A program made the translations under genes and the position numbers. From Cycas panzhihuaensis (taxonomy: Eukaryota; Cycadophyta): a stretch of DNA of 64,000 nt. The notes under the pieces are model-generated. The model saw nothing but the letters and a program-made list of their open reading frames with translations, was not told where the DNA came from and searched no databases. The stretch covers positions 70,687,741 to 70,751,740 of the forward strand of contig CM041465.1 of assembly GCA_023213395.1 (NCBI GenBank), given 5' to 3'. Below, piece after piece: positions 50,390 to 61,035 of the stretch; position 1 is the stretch's first letter, and every line of letters begins with the position of its first letter.

Positions 50390-50934
50390 AGGCCTGAAGA
50401 TTAAGCTACCTACGATACTATTTAAGCTTCACCCTTTGTAGTGGTTTGGTGAAGATATTGGCATCTTGATTTGTTGAGGGGTAGTACTCTAGTTAAATTA
50501 TGTCGTCATGAACTAGTTCTCGAATCCTATAGGATTTCGTGATTTATGTATTTAACGCAATCATGAAATATAAGATTTTTTGCTATATAGATTACTTATT
50601 AATTATCTACACGAAGGCTAGTGGGACTTGTTTGGGTGATATTCAATATCTCCAATAATTTTCTAAGCTATATTCCCTTCTTGCTAGTCTCAAAAGTAAC
50701 AATGTATTCAACTTTGGTAGTTGAATCAACAACTATCTTCTGTTGTCTAGATCTCCATGATATTAGTGTTGTTTTAAGAAATATTACTTACTTGGATGTG
50801 GATCTCCCTATGTCTTTATCTCTGGAAAAGTCTGGGTTTATGTATGCATATAGTTTGAACGCTAAATTAGGTTCATATAATAGACCATATTTGTTGGTCA
50901 TCTTAAGGTACCTCAACACTCACACTGCTACGTA
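50390..50934 (-). pseudogene. Copia-E RNase H region
   Basis: The minus-strand reading shows IRELVHDDI near 50520 and EYYPSTNQDANIFTKPL near 50480-50430, the usual C-terminal end of Copia pol. The frame carries stops. Element L begins directly to its right after CCTGT. Confidence 0.8.
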
Positions 50935-50939
50935 CCTGT

Positions 50940-51344
50940 TGTAGGAAAAATAATGGAAGGAGAACAGGGTAGAACATAAAAGAGATAATTATAAATCAAT
51001 ACATCATTATTACATAAACACAAGATCCATTGTATTCAATCCATTTTTATAGAGAGAGTATTACAAATGTCTAAAATGAAAGCAGTGTCTAAAGACACTA
51101 AGGTTGCACACCCCTCAAAATATATAGTTTGGGGGAGGAGGGAAACTCCTCAACCCCTAAAATTTAAATAACAATAAAATAATAACTTAACTTAAATAAA
51201 CTTAACTCAACTTAAATCAAATCAACTTAAACTTACCGTATACTTACCAACACATGTGAGTACCCATATGTGTAAATTGATGAATGTAAGGTGTGCACTC
51301 CTGGTTGGAAGGTGGGAGAGGGGTGATGAGCATTAACCCTAACA
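50940..51344 (-). repeat. Element L 3' LTR
   Basis: On the plus strand it begins TGTAGGAAAAATAATGG and ends CCCTAACA, followed by TTCTCCCCCTTAA, the reverse of a polypurine tract. Confidence 0.94.
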
Positions 51345-51649
51345 TTCTCCCCCTTAATGGTCATCACAAATAACTTGTCTTCTATTTAAACTTGTGGAAT
51401 TTGTACTTGAAAAAAACTTTGAAGATATGCTTTATAGCTTGATCTATATTAACTTGCTTCATCCTTTTGTAATGTATGTATCTTCACCATTGAGTGGTGC
51501 AAAAAAATCTGTAAGTGTAGCTTGATTCACATGTGGATATGTGGCTATAACTTTGACTTTGTCAATTGGAACTTTAAGAAAACTTTAAACTTGAACTTTG
51601 TCTTCTGAAAACTTTGTGTTATATGCAATCATATATTATTATATCTCTC

Positions 51650-52062
51650 CTCTCAAATGGAGGATCGTGTTCTTATACTATAAGATGATCATGCATTTGA
51701 CTCAATCTTCCTCGGTCTTGTCATTATAATCCACCTATTCTCCAGACTCTCACATGCTCAACATCAATGTTAAATTTATTGAGGGTATCTTCCCCATAAG
51801 TAGAAATTAATATGTCCCACACAGACTTAGAAGTTATTAGTTTACAAACTCTAGAAAAGACATTATCATCTATAGTGCAAAATAATAAAGCTAGGGCTTC
51901 ATTATCCTTTTTAATGTTGTCTCTAATACTAACATCATATATATCTTGTAAATATTTCTAAAGATCATATGTAATAAAATAATTTTTCATAGTCTTATGC
52001 CATAGTGAAAAATTATGGCCATCAAAAATAGGAAATTATACTTTATTAAGATTGATTACCAT
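51650..52062 (-). pseudogene. Element L gag, truncated
   Basis: The minus-strand reading begins at an ATG (52062) and shows FDGHNFSLWHKTMKNYF near 52025, RDNIKKDNEALALLF near 51920 and SVWDILISTYGED near 51820-51785, a UBN2-type Copia gag. It carries stops and frameshifts and ends well before the zinc-knuckle region. About 300 bp later the purine tract is reached, so pol is missing. Confidence 0.82.
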
Positions 52063-53340
52063 TTTACTGAAAGCTTTAGCACATAAAAAAGAATATGGTT
52101 TACCAAGTCAAAGAATTTAATAAATGAATAAATATGACAAACTTATAAGATATAATTTTAGATAAAATTTAAAATAAGTTATAGGTCTAATTAGCTTATC
52201 ACTTGCTTGATGATTAATTTATGTTAGATATACTGAATGCCAAGTTTAGTAGCTTCAAAGTTATACTAAATGAAGTCATAATAAAGTGAAACTATACCAG
52301 TATGAAGATCAACAAAAGAACTATTCAATAGAACTAACCGTTTTAAAAACGGGTTCCTACAAGTCAATATTTTAATGAATCAAAGATATAGTCATCTTTT
52401 TAGTTTAATAGAGCCTAGCTCAAAATATTATAAAATGCTAGTAAAACTTGTAGAATGATTTAAAATGGTTAAATATGGTTTAAAGAGCTACTTCATATAT
52501 TTTTCAGTAAGAAAAACTTGAAAAATAATATAAAAAGATGTAAAATGATAAATTGGAGGCTATTAAGTACCTCAACTTGATAGCTTTGAAAATTAGCAAA
52601 AACACTTCAAAACTTATAAAAAATAAAGTTTGAATAGGAGTGAGTCACTTCCCAACGAAACTAAAGGATCTAAATTCATGTAAAAGCAGAAAAGTTATAA
52701 TGAAATGACAACAAGTACTTTTGTGGTAAAAATGTTTAAAAAGTGTTAAAAAACACTAAGGTGTCACTTTGGTCGATTAAAATAATGATTAAAATAAATC
52801 CTAAAAAATAAAATAAATAGATGGTAATGAAGTTTGTTGACAATATATGACTACAGAATAGATCCAGGTAGAAAATAATCACCTGATGATAAAATATAAT
52901 CTATTAAAAAGATGATTTTGTAAAAATGTTTAAAAAAGCTCTAAAAATCACAAATTGACTTTAAATTGACTGAAAATTGGTCAAATCATCTCCAAATAGG
53001 TCATATGACTAGTCAAAATCATACTACAGAAAATTATGGATGCAATGGAATAGGTTTTATCAGAAATTGATGACCTAGTGAGAAGTTACAACAAAAGTTT
53101 ACCCAGTACCCTAAGTGAAATGAAAAATTAAAAAAAATAAAAAGGAGAAAAATGTTTATAAACGTTATTGGCCCCTTTAATGATAAGTTATGGTCACATG
53201 AAAAAGGTCACATGACTAGGGGCTTAAACTTGAGGGGGCTAACACTTTAAAAACCCCAGAATTCAACTTATATATAATAAAGTTTAATTTTTTAAAAACT
53301 TTATATATAAAAAGATATATATCTATATATAAATTATGTT
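52063..53340 (-). other. Element L leader-position DNA, no gene
   Basis: AT-rich sequence with recurring GTAAAAATGTTTAAAAA phrases near 52725 and 52920. No coding signal is recognised. Confidence 0.5.
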
Positions 53341-53693
53341 TTGAATAAAAAACACCACTGTGCTCCTCATGTTCATCGCCGCAACCTTCATTATCTCATA
53401 GGCGGCCGTGCTCAGATCGAAAAATAGAGGCAAGAATGAGTTCAAATTTGGGCACATGAGTTAGAAGGTGTTATTGTTGGGTAGTTATGCTTCTATGCTA
53501 TCAACCTGCTTCTTTGGTTCACTTTAGTTTGGTTTTACCCTATTTTGCATCGCTCATAATGCTATATTCTAGTGCTTATAGGGCTATCACTGCAAGAGGG
53601 ACCCTAAGATAACAACATTCAGTCCTACAAATCCCTGCTTCCTCACTTCAATTCAGGCATAGATCTGGGTATTCGTGGTCAGAGCAAGTCAAG

Positions 53694-53980
53694 ATGAGGG
53701 GTCGCAATGAAGTAATTTAGAGGAGGAAAAGACTGATGTCCATATTTGTTACAATCCTTTTTCTGGGTCTTCTCTTTGTGTATTATGGATCTTTCTTTGG
53801 GCTCAGATCAGAGGGGCTCTTTAAACCTATGAAGATCAAAGTTAATAAAACCTTGGGTAAATATTCGAGGAGGTTTGGATCGAATACGAATGATGAAGAT
53901 GAGGATGTGGGCCAGATCAAGAAACACTCTCTGCTCAACGATGGGTTTCAGGATGATATACTGTTAAGATGGAGATCATA
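53694..53980 (+). pseudogene. Captured N-terminal exon of a PMT/QUASIMODO2-like putative methyltransferase
   Basis: From ATG at 53694 the frame reads MRGR, a TAG stop, then RRKRLMSIFVTILFLGLL and VYYGSFFGLRSEG, followed by a basic then acidic linker (TNDEDEDVGQ) and ends near 53980. A short basic MRGR start, one membrane anchor and a YYGS motif are what I recall for the N-terminus of Golgi-anchored plant PMT8/QUA2-type putative methyltransferases, which are linked to pectin. The downstream methyltransferase domain is absent. About 350 bp before the ATG are less AT-rich than the surroundings and may be the donor gene's 5' leader. The family call rests on the short N-terminus alone. It lies antisense to element L and is broken by the early stop. 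Confidence 0.55.
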
Positions 53981-54058
53981 GGGCGCCATAAGGAGAGTCG
54001 TTGGATGGAGGGTAGACGTAGGTGTATTAGAGATCATTCAACACCATCCAAATGAGTA

Positions 54059-54358
54059 GAGTATGATGCTGTAAAACTCTTCTGTGAAATGCAACAGGAG
54101 AGGATTTGTTCACTTTTGCCAGCATTCTAATGGCATGTAGTAGCTTAACGCTACCGATTGGGTAAACAGGTGCATGCCCACATAATCAAAGCTGGATTTG
54201 GGTCAAATGTCTGAGTGGAAAGTGCCCTTGTTGACATGTATATTAAATGTTGCAATGTAGAGGGTGCACGACAAGTGTTTGGAGAAATGCCTATGCAAAT
54301 CTGATCCCATGGATTGCAATGATTGCAAGATATGTCCAAAGTGAGTATGATGGGTATT
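54059..54358 (+). pseudogene. Captured pentatricopeptide-repeat (PPR, PLS-type) fragment
   Basis: Plus-strand translation in two frames gives EYDAVKLFCEMQQERI, FTFASILMACSSLTLPIG, KQVHAHIIKAGFGSNV, VESALVDMYIKCCNVEG, ARQVFGEMPMQ and IPWIAMIARYVQSEYDG. This is almost exactly one P-L-S triplet of a plant PPR protein, a family acting in organelle RNA editing and processing. Stops and one-base indels break it. The frame after FTFAS returns through an extra T near 54162. It lies just downstream of the methyltransferase exon, in the same direction. The two genes are unrelated, so they were probably captured separately or as chimeric DNA. Confidence 0.85.
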
Positions 54359-56141
54359 TAGTGCTGAGTAAATTTACAAGGATAAATATAATTCTTGAAA
54401 AAAAAGTTACTCTGCTTTAATACATGGCTTTTGTGATTATAAAATGGTTTAAAGCTACTTATGGAAATGTAAGACGGGCTTTTTAATCGCTTCACTTTAG
54501 GAACTATGATTTGTAATGTGTTTATCTATGGTCTTTTCTTGATATGCCTAAACTCAATCTCATTCTGAGTATGAAATAAATAAGAAATCACTTCTCTTGG
54601 TGATCCTATTTATAGAAAATTTCATAATGTTCTTTGGGGGGATAAAGATGTAGTAATTTCAACAAATCCATTTAGTTTTTCTGTAATATCAAACCTACTC
54701 AATGATCCAAGCATAAAGGAACTAGCAGAGTAAGTGCAACAGAAAAAAGAAAATAAATGCACTAATCCAAATGAAAAAAGGCTTTGATTATGAGCCAATG
54801 GCTGCTCAATCTTACATCGAATTTAATAGATAAGGCTTTGGTCACTAATATGATAATATGTTTAAGATCGTGAATAGTATATGTTTCATAGCAAAACAAT
54901 ATATGTATTCAATATTTAACTATGCAAAGATTGTGCTATAAAACCAAAAAAATTTCATATATGTTGAAGAAAGTATATCAAATAAATCTACAAAGTTTAA
55001 GCTTCTTTGAAACTAATCAAGCTTCCAATGCTACCAACACATAGATCTATAAAGTTTTAAGTTTTGAGAACAGATCTAAATATATTGATGAAAATATATC
55101 AAATAATATGCATATATATTTATATCTAATATTTTTCAAATGTATAAGAGAAGAGATATCAAAGAAATGAGAAAATATATATTTAAATCTGAAATAAAAC
55201 AAGAAACCTGGTAAGCAGAAAGTGCATTTGTAGTAGGTTGACTTCTAAAGATGAGATCTTCTTCCATATAAATCAAAGCTTCAAACAGATTTCTCTAGTA
55301 GGCATATCTGCTAGAATATATGGCCTGTTGGGCTGAATATGCACCAAAACTCAGATTTGAAAAGAATTTAAAAAATCACAAATATATGATAAAATAAGGA
55401 TCCTAAGAATGTGGCATATCTGAAGAAAACTTGAATAAATATTATAGATCTTAAAGTAAGTATTGCAGATGTAAAGTAAATATTACAGATATATACCCAA
55501 TATTGTAGATCCGGCAAATAAACCCAAAAATAGTGAAATATTTAATAAAATAAGTAGATCTAAAAATATATATAGCAAATCAAATAAATATTGGTATATA
55601 AAGTAAATATTATAGATATATAGCCAATATTATAGATCCGAAATAAATATAGTAGATCTAAAAAAGTAAACTACAAAATGGTGAAATATTTAATAAAATA
55701 AGAAGATCCAAGAATATATAATAGATCCAAGAAAACTTAAATGAATATTACTGAGCTATGCTCTTGCATCTTAAAAAGTATTAGATAAATAGATAAATAT
55801 ACTTGAAAAATATCAAATATACGATAAAAATATATAAAACTTGTTGATGAAACTTCTATAGAATGATAAAAGCTTGATATTTGTTATTTTGCAAATTATA
55901 CACTTACATAAATCAAGAAAGTTTAAAATATATTTATTATTTTCTAAGTATAACTCAAGAATAAGTAGATCTGATAAAAAATAATATAAGAAACTATTGA
56001 ATAAACTTTGTAGAAAATTAATATAACCAATTTTTGTTACTATGAGTAAATCATTTCAAAATACCGAATAAATCTTCCTTCTTCTTCAAAAAACTTCATA
56101 TGGAGATGCACTAGCCCAACAATATCTACTTGGATACTAAA
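54359..56141 (-). other. Element L leader-position DNA near the primer site, no gene
   Basis: AT-rich DNA with many recurring phrases such as AATATTATAGAT, GTAGATC and AAATATATCAAATA between about 55070 and 55870, suggesting local repetition. The bases just inside the right LTR read TTTAGTATCCAAG on the minus strand, a poor match to a primer site. Confidence 0.45.
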
Positions 56142-56544
56142 TGTAGGAAAAATAATGGATGGAGAACATGGTACAATATAAAAGAGATAATCATAAATCA
56201 ATACATCATCATTGCACAAACACAAGATCCATTGTATTTAATCCATTTTTGTAGAGAGAGTATTATAAATATCCAAAATGAAGGTGATGTTTAAAGACAC
56301 TAGGGTTGCACACCCCTCAAAATATATAGTTTAGGGGAGGAGGGAAACTCTTCAACCCCTAAAATTTAATTAACAATAAAATAATAACTTAACTTAACTC
56401 AAATGAACTTAACTCAACTTAAATCAAATCAACTTAAACTTACCTTATATTACTTACATATGTGAGCACCCACATGTGTAAATTGATGAGTGTAAAGTGC
56501 ACTCGTTGAAGGTGGGAGAGGGGTGATGAGCATTAACCCCAACA
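56142..56544 (-). repeat. Element L 5' LTR
   Basis: On the plus strand it begins TGTAGGAAAAATAATGG and ends CCCCAACA, followed by CCTGT. It aligns with 50940-51344 over its full length. Confidence 0.94.
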
Positions 56545-56549
56545 CCTGT

Positions 56550-57450
56550 TACTCTACTTAGGATTTGTTATGTAAAGAGAAAGAATGCTAACAGAATATA
56601 CAATATAAGGTCTTGTGTCTACCTCTTGATCATCGTCACGCCTGTTAGTTTGATATTGGGTTCCATTAGAGTGGCTATAGTTTGAGCATCTTCTAATTGA
56701 AACTTCGTCAGAAGATCGTTGATGTACTTTTCTTGAGAAAGAATGATTTTTCCATCTTTCTAAGTGACTTTAATCCCTAGTTAGTATTTCATTAATCTAA
56801 GGTCAGATAGTTCAAATGTTTTAGCTAAGTCCTTCTCTACCGGTTAATCGCTCGCTTAACTTCCATGTTATAAGCATATTATCCATAAAGATTAAGAGAT
56901 AAGTGACTTTATCTTTTTGGCATTTGATGAGCAATGTTGCATCAATATCCTAGTAGTCACAAACCTCATATCGAAGTTGCTTTATTATTTCTAAAAACAT
57001 AATGAACCAAGCACAAGGGGCTTATTTAAGGCCGCACAAGGACTTTTTGAGTCTACACACCTTATGCTCTAGATTAGCAATCTCAAATCTTTTAGGTTGA
57101 GCTATGTATATTTTCTCTTCAAGATCAACATTAAGAAATGTAGTTCTTATATCGAGTTGGTGAATCTTTCAGCCTTGTTGAGTTGCTAAGGCCATAAGAG
57201 TTCTAATCAGGCCACTTAGTTGTAGGTGGAAAGACTTTAGTGTAGTTGATGCCTTCCCTTCAGGTGAATCCTTTGCTACCAACTTTGCCTTATGTTTTTC
57301 AAGGGTGCCATCAGATCTATATTTATTTTTATACACCCATTTCTTTTAAACTACCTTTGTTCTAAGTGATAGGTCAATGAGCTCCCATGTACCATTTTTT
57401 ATAAGAGATCGATACTCTTCATTCAAAACATTCCTTCAAGTTGTGTGTTT
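56550..57450 (-). pseudogene. Copia-E reverse transcriptase
   Basis: In minus-strand order: EEYRSLIKNGTWELI near 57420, WVYKNKYRSDGTLEKHKAK near 57330-57280, QLDIRTTFLNVDLEEKIY near 57150, and a LKKSLCGLK block near 57040. Later motifs are degraded. The frame continues into RNase H on the other side of element L. Confidence 0.85.
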
Positions 57451-57984
57451 TATGCCTTCTTAGTATGAGAGGCTCTTCATCGAGAGAAAGATAAAATTCT
57501 ACTAGTTCTAACTCAATGAAAATTGATTCTTGTATCTTAGCTCTATGGGCACTTCAAATACTAATTTTTTCAACCTCATCAGGTCGTACATCCTTATTTA
57601 ACTAATAGGCTTCACGAGAACCTTAAGTTGGGAATGAGGACTTTATTTATCCAACTACATGGTCTTCATTTAGATCCTAAGAGGGATCATTTTATATATT
57701 TGTTGAGAAGGATATCGATGTATCCGAGGAGCATGGTCCATCTACCATCGCTTTGCCTTTGTCAACTCTATTATTCTTAAATGGTGGTGCATGATGTGTA
57801 CTCATTAGTTGAGAGTCATAGCTACCATCCTCTGTAACTCTATTATCAGATTCCAATAGTTTGAGTAACTCTTGAGTGTTCCTCCCCCCCCACCCCTTGC
57901 CAAGTTTTAGAATCTATACATCATATTGAGTAACATCATAATAATGGTTATTTGGTAATTTAGAGTCTAATTGTAATAATTGAT

Positions 57985-58890
57985 CTTCTATTTCAGTAAA
58001 CACCACATCTCTAGTAATGATAATCTTCTACTATAAAGGTATTAAAAACTTGTACCCTTTCCTGTCCATGGGTATCCAACAAAGATGCCTTTAAGTGGCC
58101 TAGCCTAGAGTTTATTTCTATCTCCATCTAATATATGGGCATAATATATTAAGATAAATATTTTGAATTGGTGGTAGTGAGGGTCTCCGTCACACTTTTC
58201 ATTAGAGAAGTTCCTCCTTTAGATGGGTCACAACATTCATACAATAAATAATCGCCTAAATTGCCTCGCCCATAAGTGAGAAGGTACACTTTATAAACCA
58301 ATATAGATCAAGCCATATTCATAATAGACCTATTCATGTGCTCGACAATTTATTCTATTAGTGGGTGCCTACTATTGTAGTATGATGCTTGATGTCATTA
58401 TCTTATAGATAGGATTCAAACTCAAGAGAGGTATATTCTCCACCATTATATGTTTGGAGACACTTAATCTAATAACTGACTTTTCAAAGTAGCTTTAAAA
58501 GCTTTAAAGACACTAAATGCCTCATCTTTCTTAATGTAAAATTCACCCACACTTTCCTAGTAAAATCATTAATGAAGGATATGTAATATAATTTCATTAA
58601 TGATGAAATGGGCATTGGTCCACATAGATCAGAGTATACCAATTGAAGAGGATGACTTGATTTCCACTAACTATCAATAAAGGGCTATCTATAATATTTG
58701 ACTATGATACATGCTTCATATTTTAAGGGCTTGGAGAAGAACTTGGGTAGACCTGGAAGGGTATGACAAAGATCACTAAGTTGATTTATATGAACATGGC
58801 CCACGCGAGTATGCAAAAGATCTTCTAAAGACAACTTAAGGTGTGTCAAAGTGGTATTAAAAGCAAAGTCTTTATCAATACAACATATGC
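57985..58890 (-). pseudogene. Copia-E integrase, 5' end of the surviving element
   Basis: The minus strand shows a pre-integrase block (HTRVGHVHINQLSDL near 58800), LVYSDLCGPMPISSL near 58630, FINDFTRKVWV near 58570 and a YNGGEYTS-like block near 58455. Stops are frequent. Reading begins abruptly at 58890, where Copia-D LTR sequence takes over. Confidence 0.8.
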
Positions 58891-59131
58891 AATATTATGA
58901 TAAGCCAATAGATGTAATACTAATTATTTAGACACTCGAGATCTATAAATATAGATTAAAGTCTAAACTATATACAACATTAGATTTCTTTAAAATGTAA
59001 ATAATATAATTTTGGGGTTTTACCGAGAGGGTTTCCATCTCAATTCTAATGTCTTATGTGCTTTCATTCTATTGAAATCTAATTTGTGTGAAAGATTCTA
59101 TCGACCGCTTGCATATAGGTGTTTCCTAAGA
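58891..59131 (+). repeat. Copia-D 3' LTR, right piece
   Basis: AATATTATGATAAGCC onward matches 5' LTR positions from about 44315 to its end (TTTCCTAAGA). GTTTC follows. About 23 bp between the two LTR pieces is missing. Confidence 0.88.
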
Positions 59132-59180
59132 GTTTCTCAATAGAACTTATAAATAAATAGATAAATGCACATAAACTTTC

Positions 59181-59190
59181 TTCGATACCA
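59181..59190 (-). other. Copia-I primer-binding site
   Basis: The minus strand reads TGGTATCGAA directly after the LTR end TTTGGCA, as expected for an initiator tRNA-Met primer site of a minus-strand Copia element. Confidence 0.8.
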
Positions 59191-59279
59191 TGCCAAATTG
59201 ATTAACATGATCACTATTATAAATTTGCATGCATATATATCAAACTAAAAGTAGGAAACATAAATAAATACATTAAATG

Positions 59280-59553
59280 TGTTTGTAATACCAATTCCAT
59301 TAGCCCTATATAAACTCTCTCTATCTTTTGTATTTTATATTAGAGTTATAACACCTTGATATGTGTGCCACCTTTAAGTAGTCCAATGGGGTTCTCTCAC
59401 TAGTGGTGAGCTTGTACTATAACTATATACTATTCTTTGCTCATAATTGTGTTTTGGCCAATTCTCCAACATGGTGTCTATTTTATACATACTTCATCTT
59501 TTTATTGCTCACCATTAGGGTTTGATATGCTTATTACATTCCTAATTCTAACA
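59280..59553 (+). repeat. Element H 5' LTR
   Basis: Begins TGTTTGTAATACC and ends AATTCTAACA; the primer site follows immediately. Confidence 0.92.
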
Positions 59554-60435
59554 TGGTATCAAAGCCCAAGGTTCAATCTTTAGAGGCATTTCTTGTAAAC
59601 CCTAGAACATGTTATCCTTGTTTTTAGCTTTCAAGTCTTGTAAATTTTTTATGTATTTTTATGACTTTGTCAAGTTGAAGATCATTTCAAGTTACATCTT
59701 ATGCATATTTTGCTATGGGACCTATCAAGTTTTGAAGGTTATTTTTATGTTTATGAGAGGTTGTTTCAAGCCTATTTTGAAGTTTTGTAGTTGTTTGAAG
59801 CATGTTGATGTCGCCAAGTGGATATCTTCTCCACATATAGTCACAATAAATGTGCATGCAGGTAAAAGTCCACAAAAGGTCATGTTTAGATTCCAATTAT
59901 TAGAAGACCATCTCCATTGCATGTCAATGGATAAGAATGCAATCAAGATTATTGATAGTAGTTGAGAGAGTCCTTCTTAGCTAGAGTGACTTTATTTTGA
60001 TTTTTTTTTTTTAATCAGATCTATAGGTGGATAAAGGTCATGTTCCTTTCTACTAATATGTACCACTTTATGTGAAAATATTCAAAAAAAATATTCTATA
60101 TTTTGGCCTATGCTCTTATGTATTTTTTTTCAAAAAAAAAGGGAGTCTACCAAATTTGGAGTTCTAGATGAAGTTCTCAACTCTATGTCTGTTACAAATG
60201 AACACTTCTAGACTACTCTTGGTTCCAGTAATTCTTTTGCACTCCGAAAGTGAGCACCAATCCTAATAACTTCATTTCAGTCGCCATTATTATATTGCTT
60301 ACACTTCAAATATTTTTTACTATTTCGCACCTTAAAGGCTTGGCCTTGCGATTCAAGCCCTTGTTAATGGTCCGAATTCATCGATCAATCTAATGGCCAC
60401 CACCAAGAGTACTTAGACCGTGATGTTATGTTTAG
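59554..60435 (+). other. Element H interior, first part
   Basis: The primer site is followed by a 118-codon frame (59609-59965), Cys- and Phe-rich at its start and matching nothing I know, then by T-rich and A-rich runs near 60000 and 60120. Coding status is unsupported. Confidence 0.4.
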
Positions 60436-61035
60436 AAAATCAAGGCCAAGGTTGATAATAAGATGTGCTTGACTCAATGCAAAAATATGAGTTGGACTTC
60501 TATGACGTATAAGGTGTTTATTTGCCTTGATTATTCAAATGATGCATCGAGTCTTCGCGTTCATATTAGTTTTGTTACTGACAAACCTGGACACATGGAC
60601 ATTAGAATAGTTGAAAGTGATGGTTTTTGGTGGTAATGGACGTGCACAGATTTTCTCAAGCAACATGGTTGGATAGATGGTGGGAAGATTGAATCTAAAT
60701 ATACTTTAAGAGCAGTTGAGCTATATAGGCATCTTCTTGTCAAAGAAGTAAATAAGAGCATTAATGGTATCATTTCTTCATCACATGCATTACCTAATTC
60801 TCCTCAAAGCGTGTTGGTCCCATGGATGGTATATGAATGCAAAAGCTTCTTAACAGGTCAGATCCTCACCATGGCTCCTCAAATACTTAACGACGACAAT
60901 TTAGAGATTCGACGACAACAATACACAGCGTCGTCATGTACGTCGACTTACATCCTAGGTAATGCCGTGGAAGAGGGCGCCACCATCGACAAAACTCCGC
61001 AAACTCTCTATAAATTCAGTGAGACCGCAAATTGA
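60436..61035 (+). pseudogene. Coding relic of unknown function inside element H
   Basis: One frame stays open for about 200 codons apart from a single TAA at 60634-60636. That is unusual in DNA this rich in A and T. The product would be soluble and mixed-charge, for example FVTDKPGHMDIRIVESDGFW, then TCTDFLKQHGWIDGGKIES and YRHLLVKEVNKSINGI. The last third (60880-61035) is clearly more GC-rich. I do not recognise the family. It could be a captured host-gene fragment or an unusual element protein. It has no zinc knuckle, protease or polymerase motif. Confidence 0.45.

Larger units (their letters stand above)
50940..56544 (-). mobile_element. Element L: gag-only LTR element carrying host-gene fragments
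   Basis: LTRs of 405 and 403 bp (50940-51344 and 56142-56544) are flanked by a perfect CCTGT duplication (50935-50939, 56545-56549). Reading on the minus strand, the 5.6-kb element has a degraded primer site, about 4.1 kb of leader-position DNA, a truncated gag, a purine tract (TTAAGGGGGAGAA) and the 3' LTR. No integrase, reverse transcriptase or RNase H was seen. In antisense within the leader lie a putative methyltransferase N-terminal exon and a PPR fragment. It fits a non-autonomous large LTR derivative with captured genes. LTR divergence is about 10% by eye. Confidence 0.88.
49642..58890 (-). mobile_element. Copia-E, minus strand, 5'-truncated, in the Copia-D 3' LTR
   Basis: The 3' LTR is at 49642-49946, with RNase H, reverse transcriptase and integrase reading leftward from 58890. 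Element L splits it between RNase H and reverse transcriptase. The right end stops inside the pre-integrase region, with no gag, protease, primer site or 5' LTR. The rejoined Copia-D LTR is missing about 23 bp at that junction. A later deletion removing the 5' half of E and a little of D explains this. Confidence 0.85.

Noticed and set aside
53736-53981. An intact small membrane protein gene
   Set aside because: The true frame starts upstream at 53694 with a stop, and the product is only the N-terminal part of a larger methyltransferase-like protein.
49642-58890. A 5-bp target duplication for Copia-E
   Set aside because: The right end is truncated inside integrase and part of the host LTR is deleted, so no duplication can be read.
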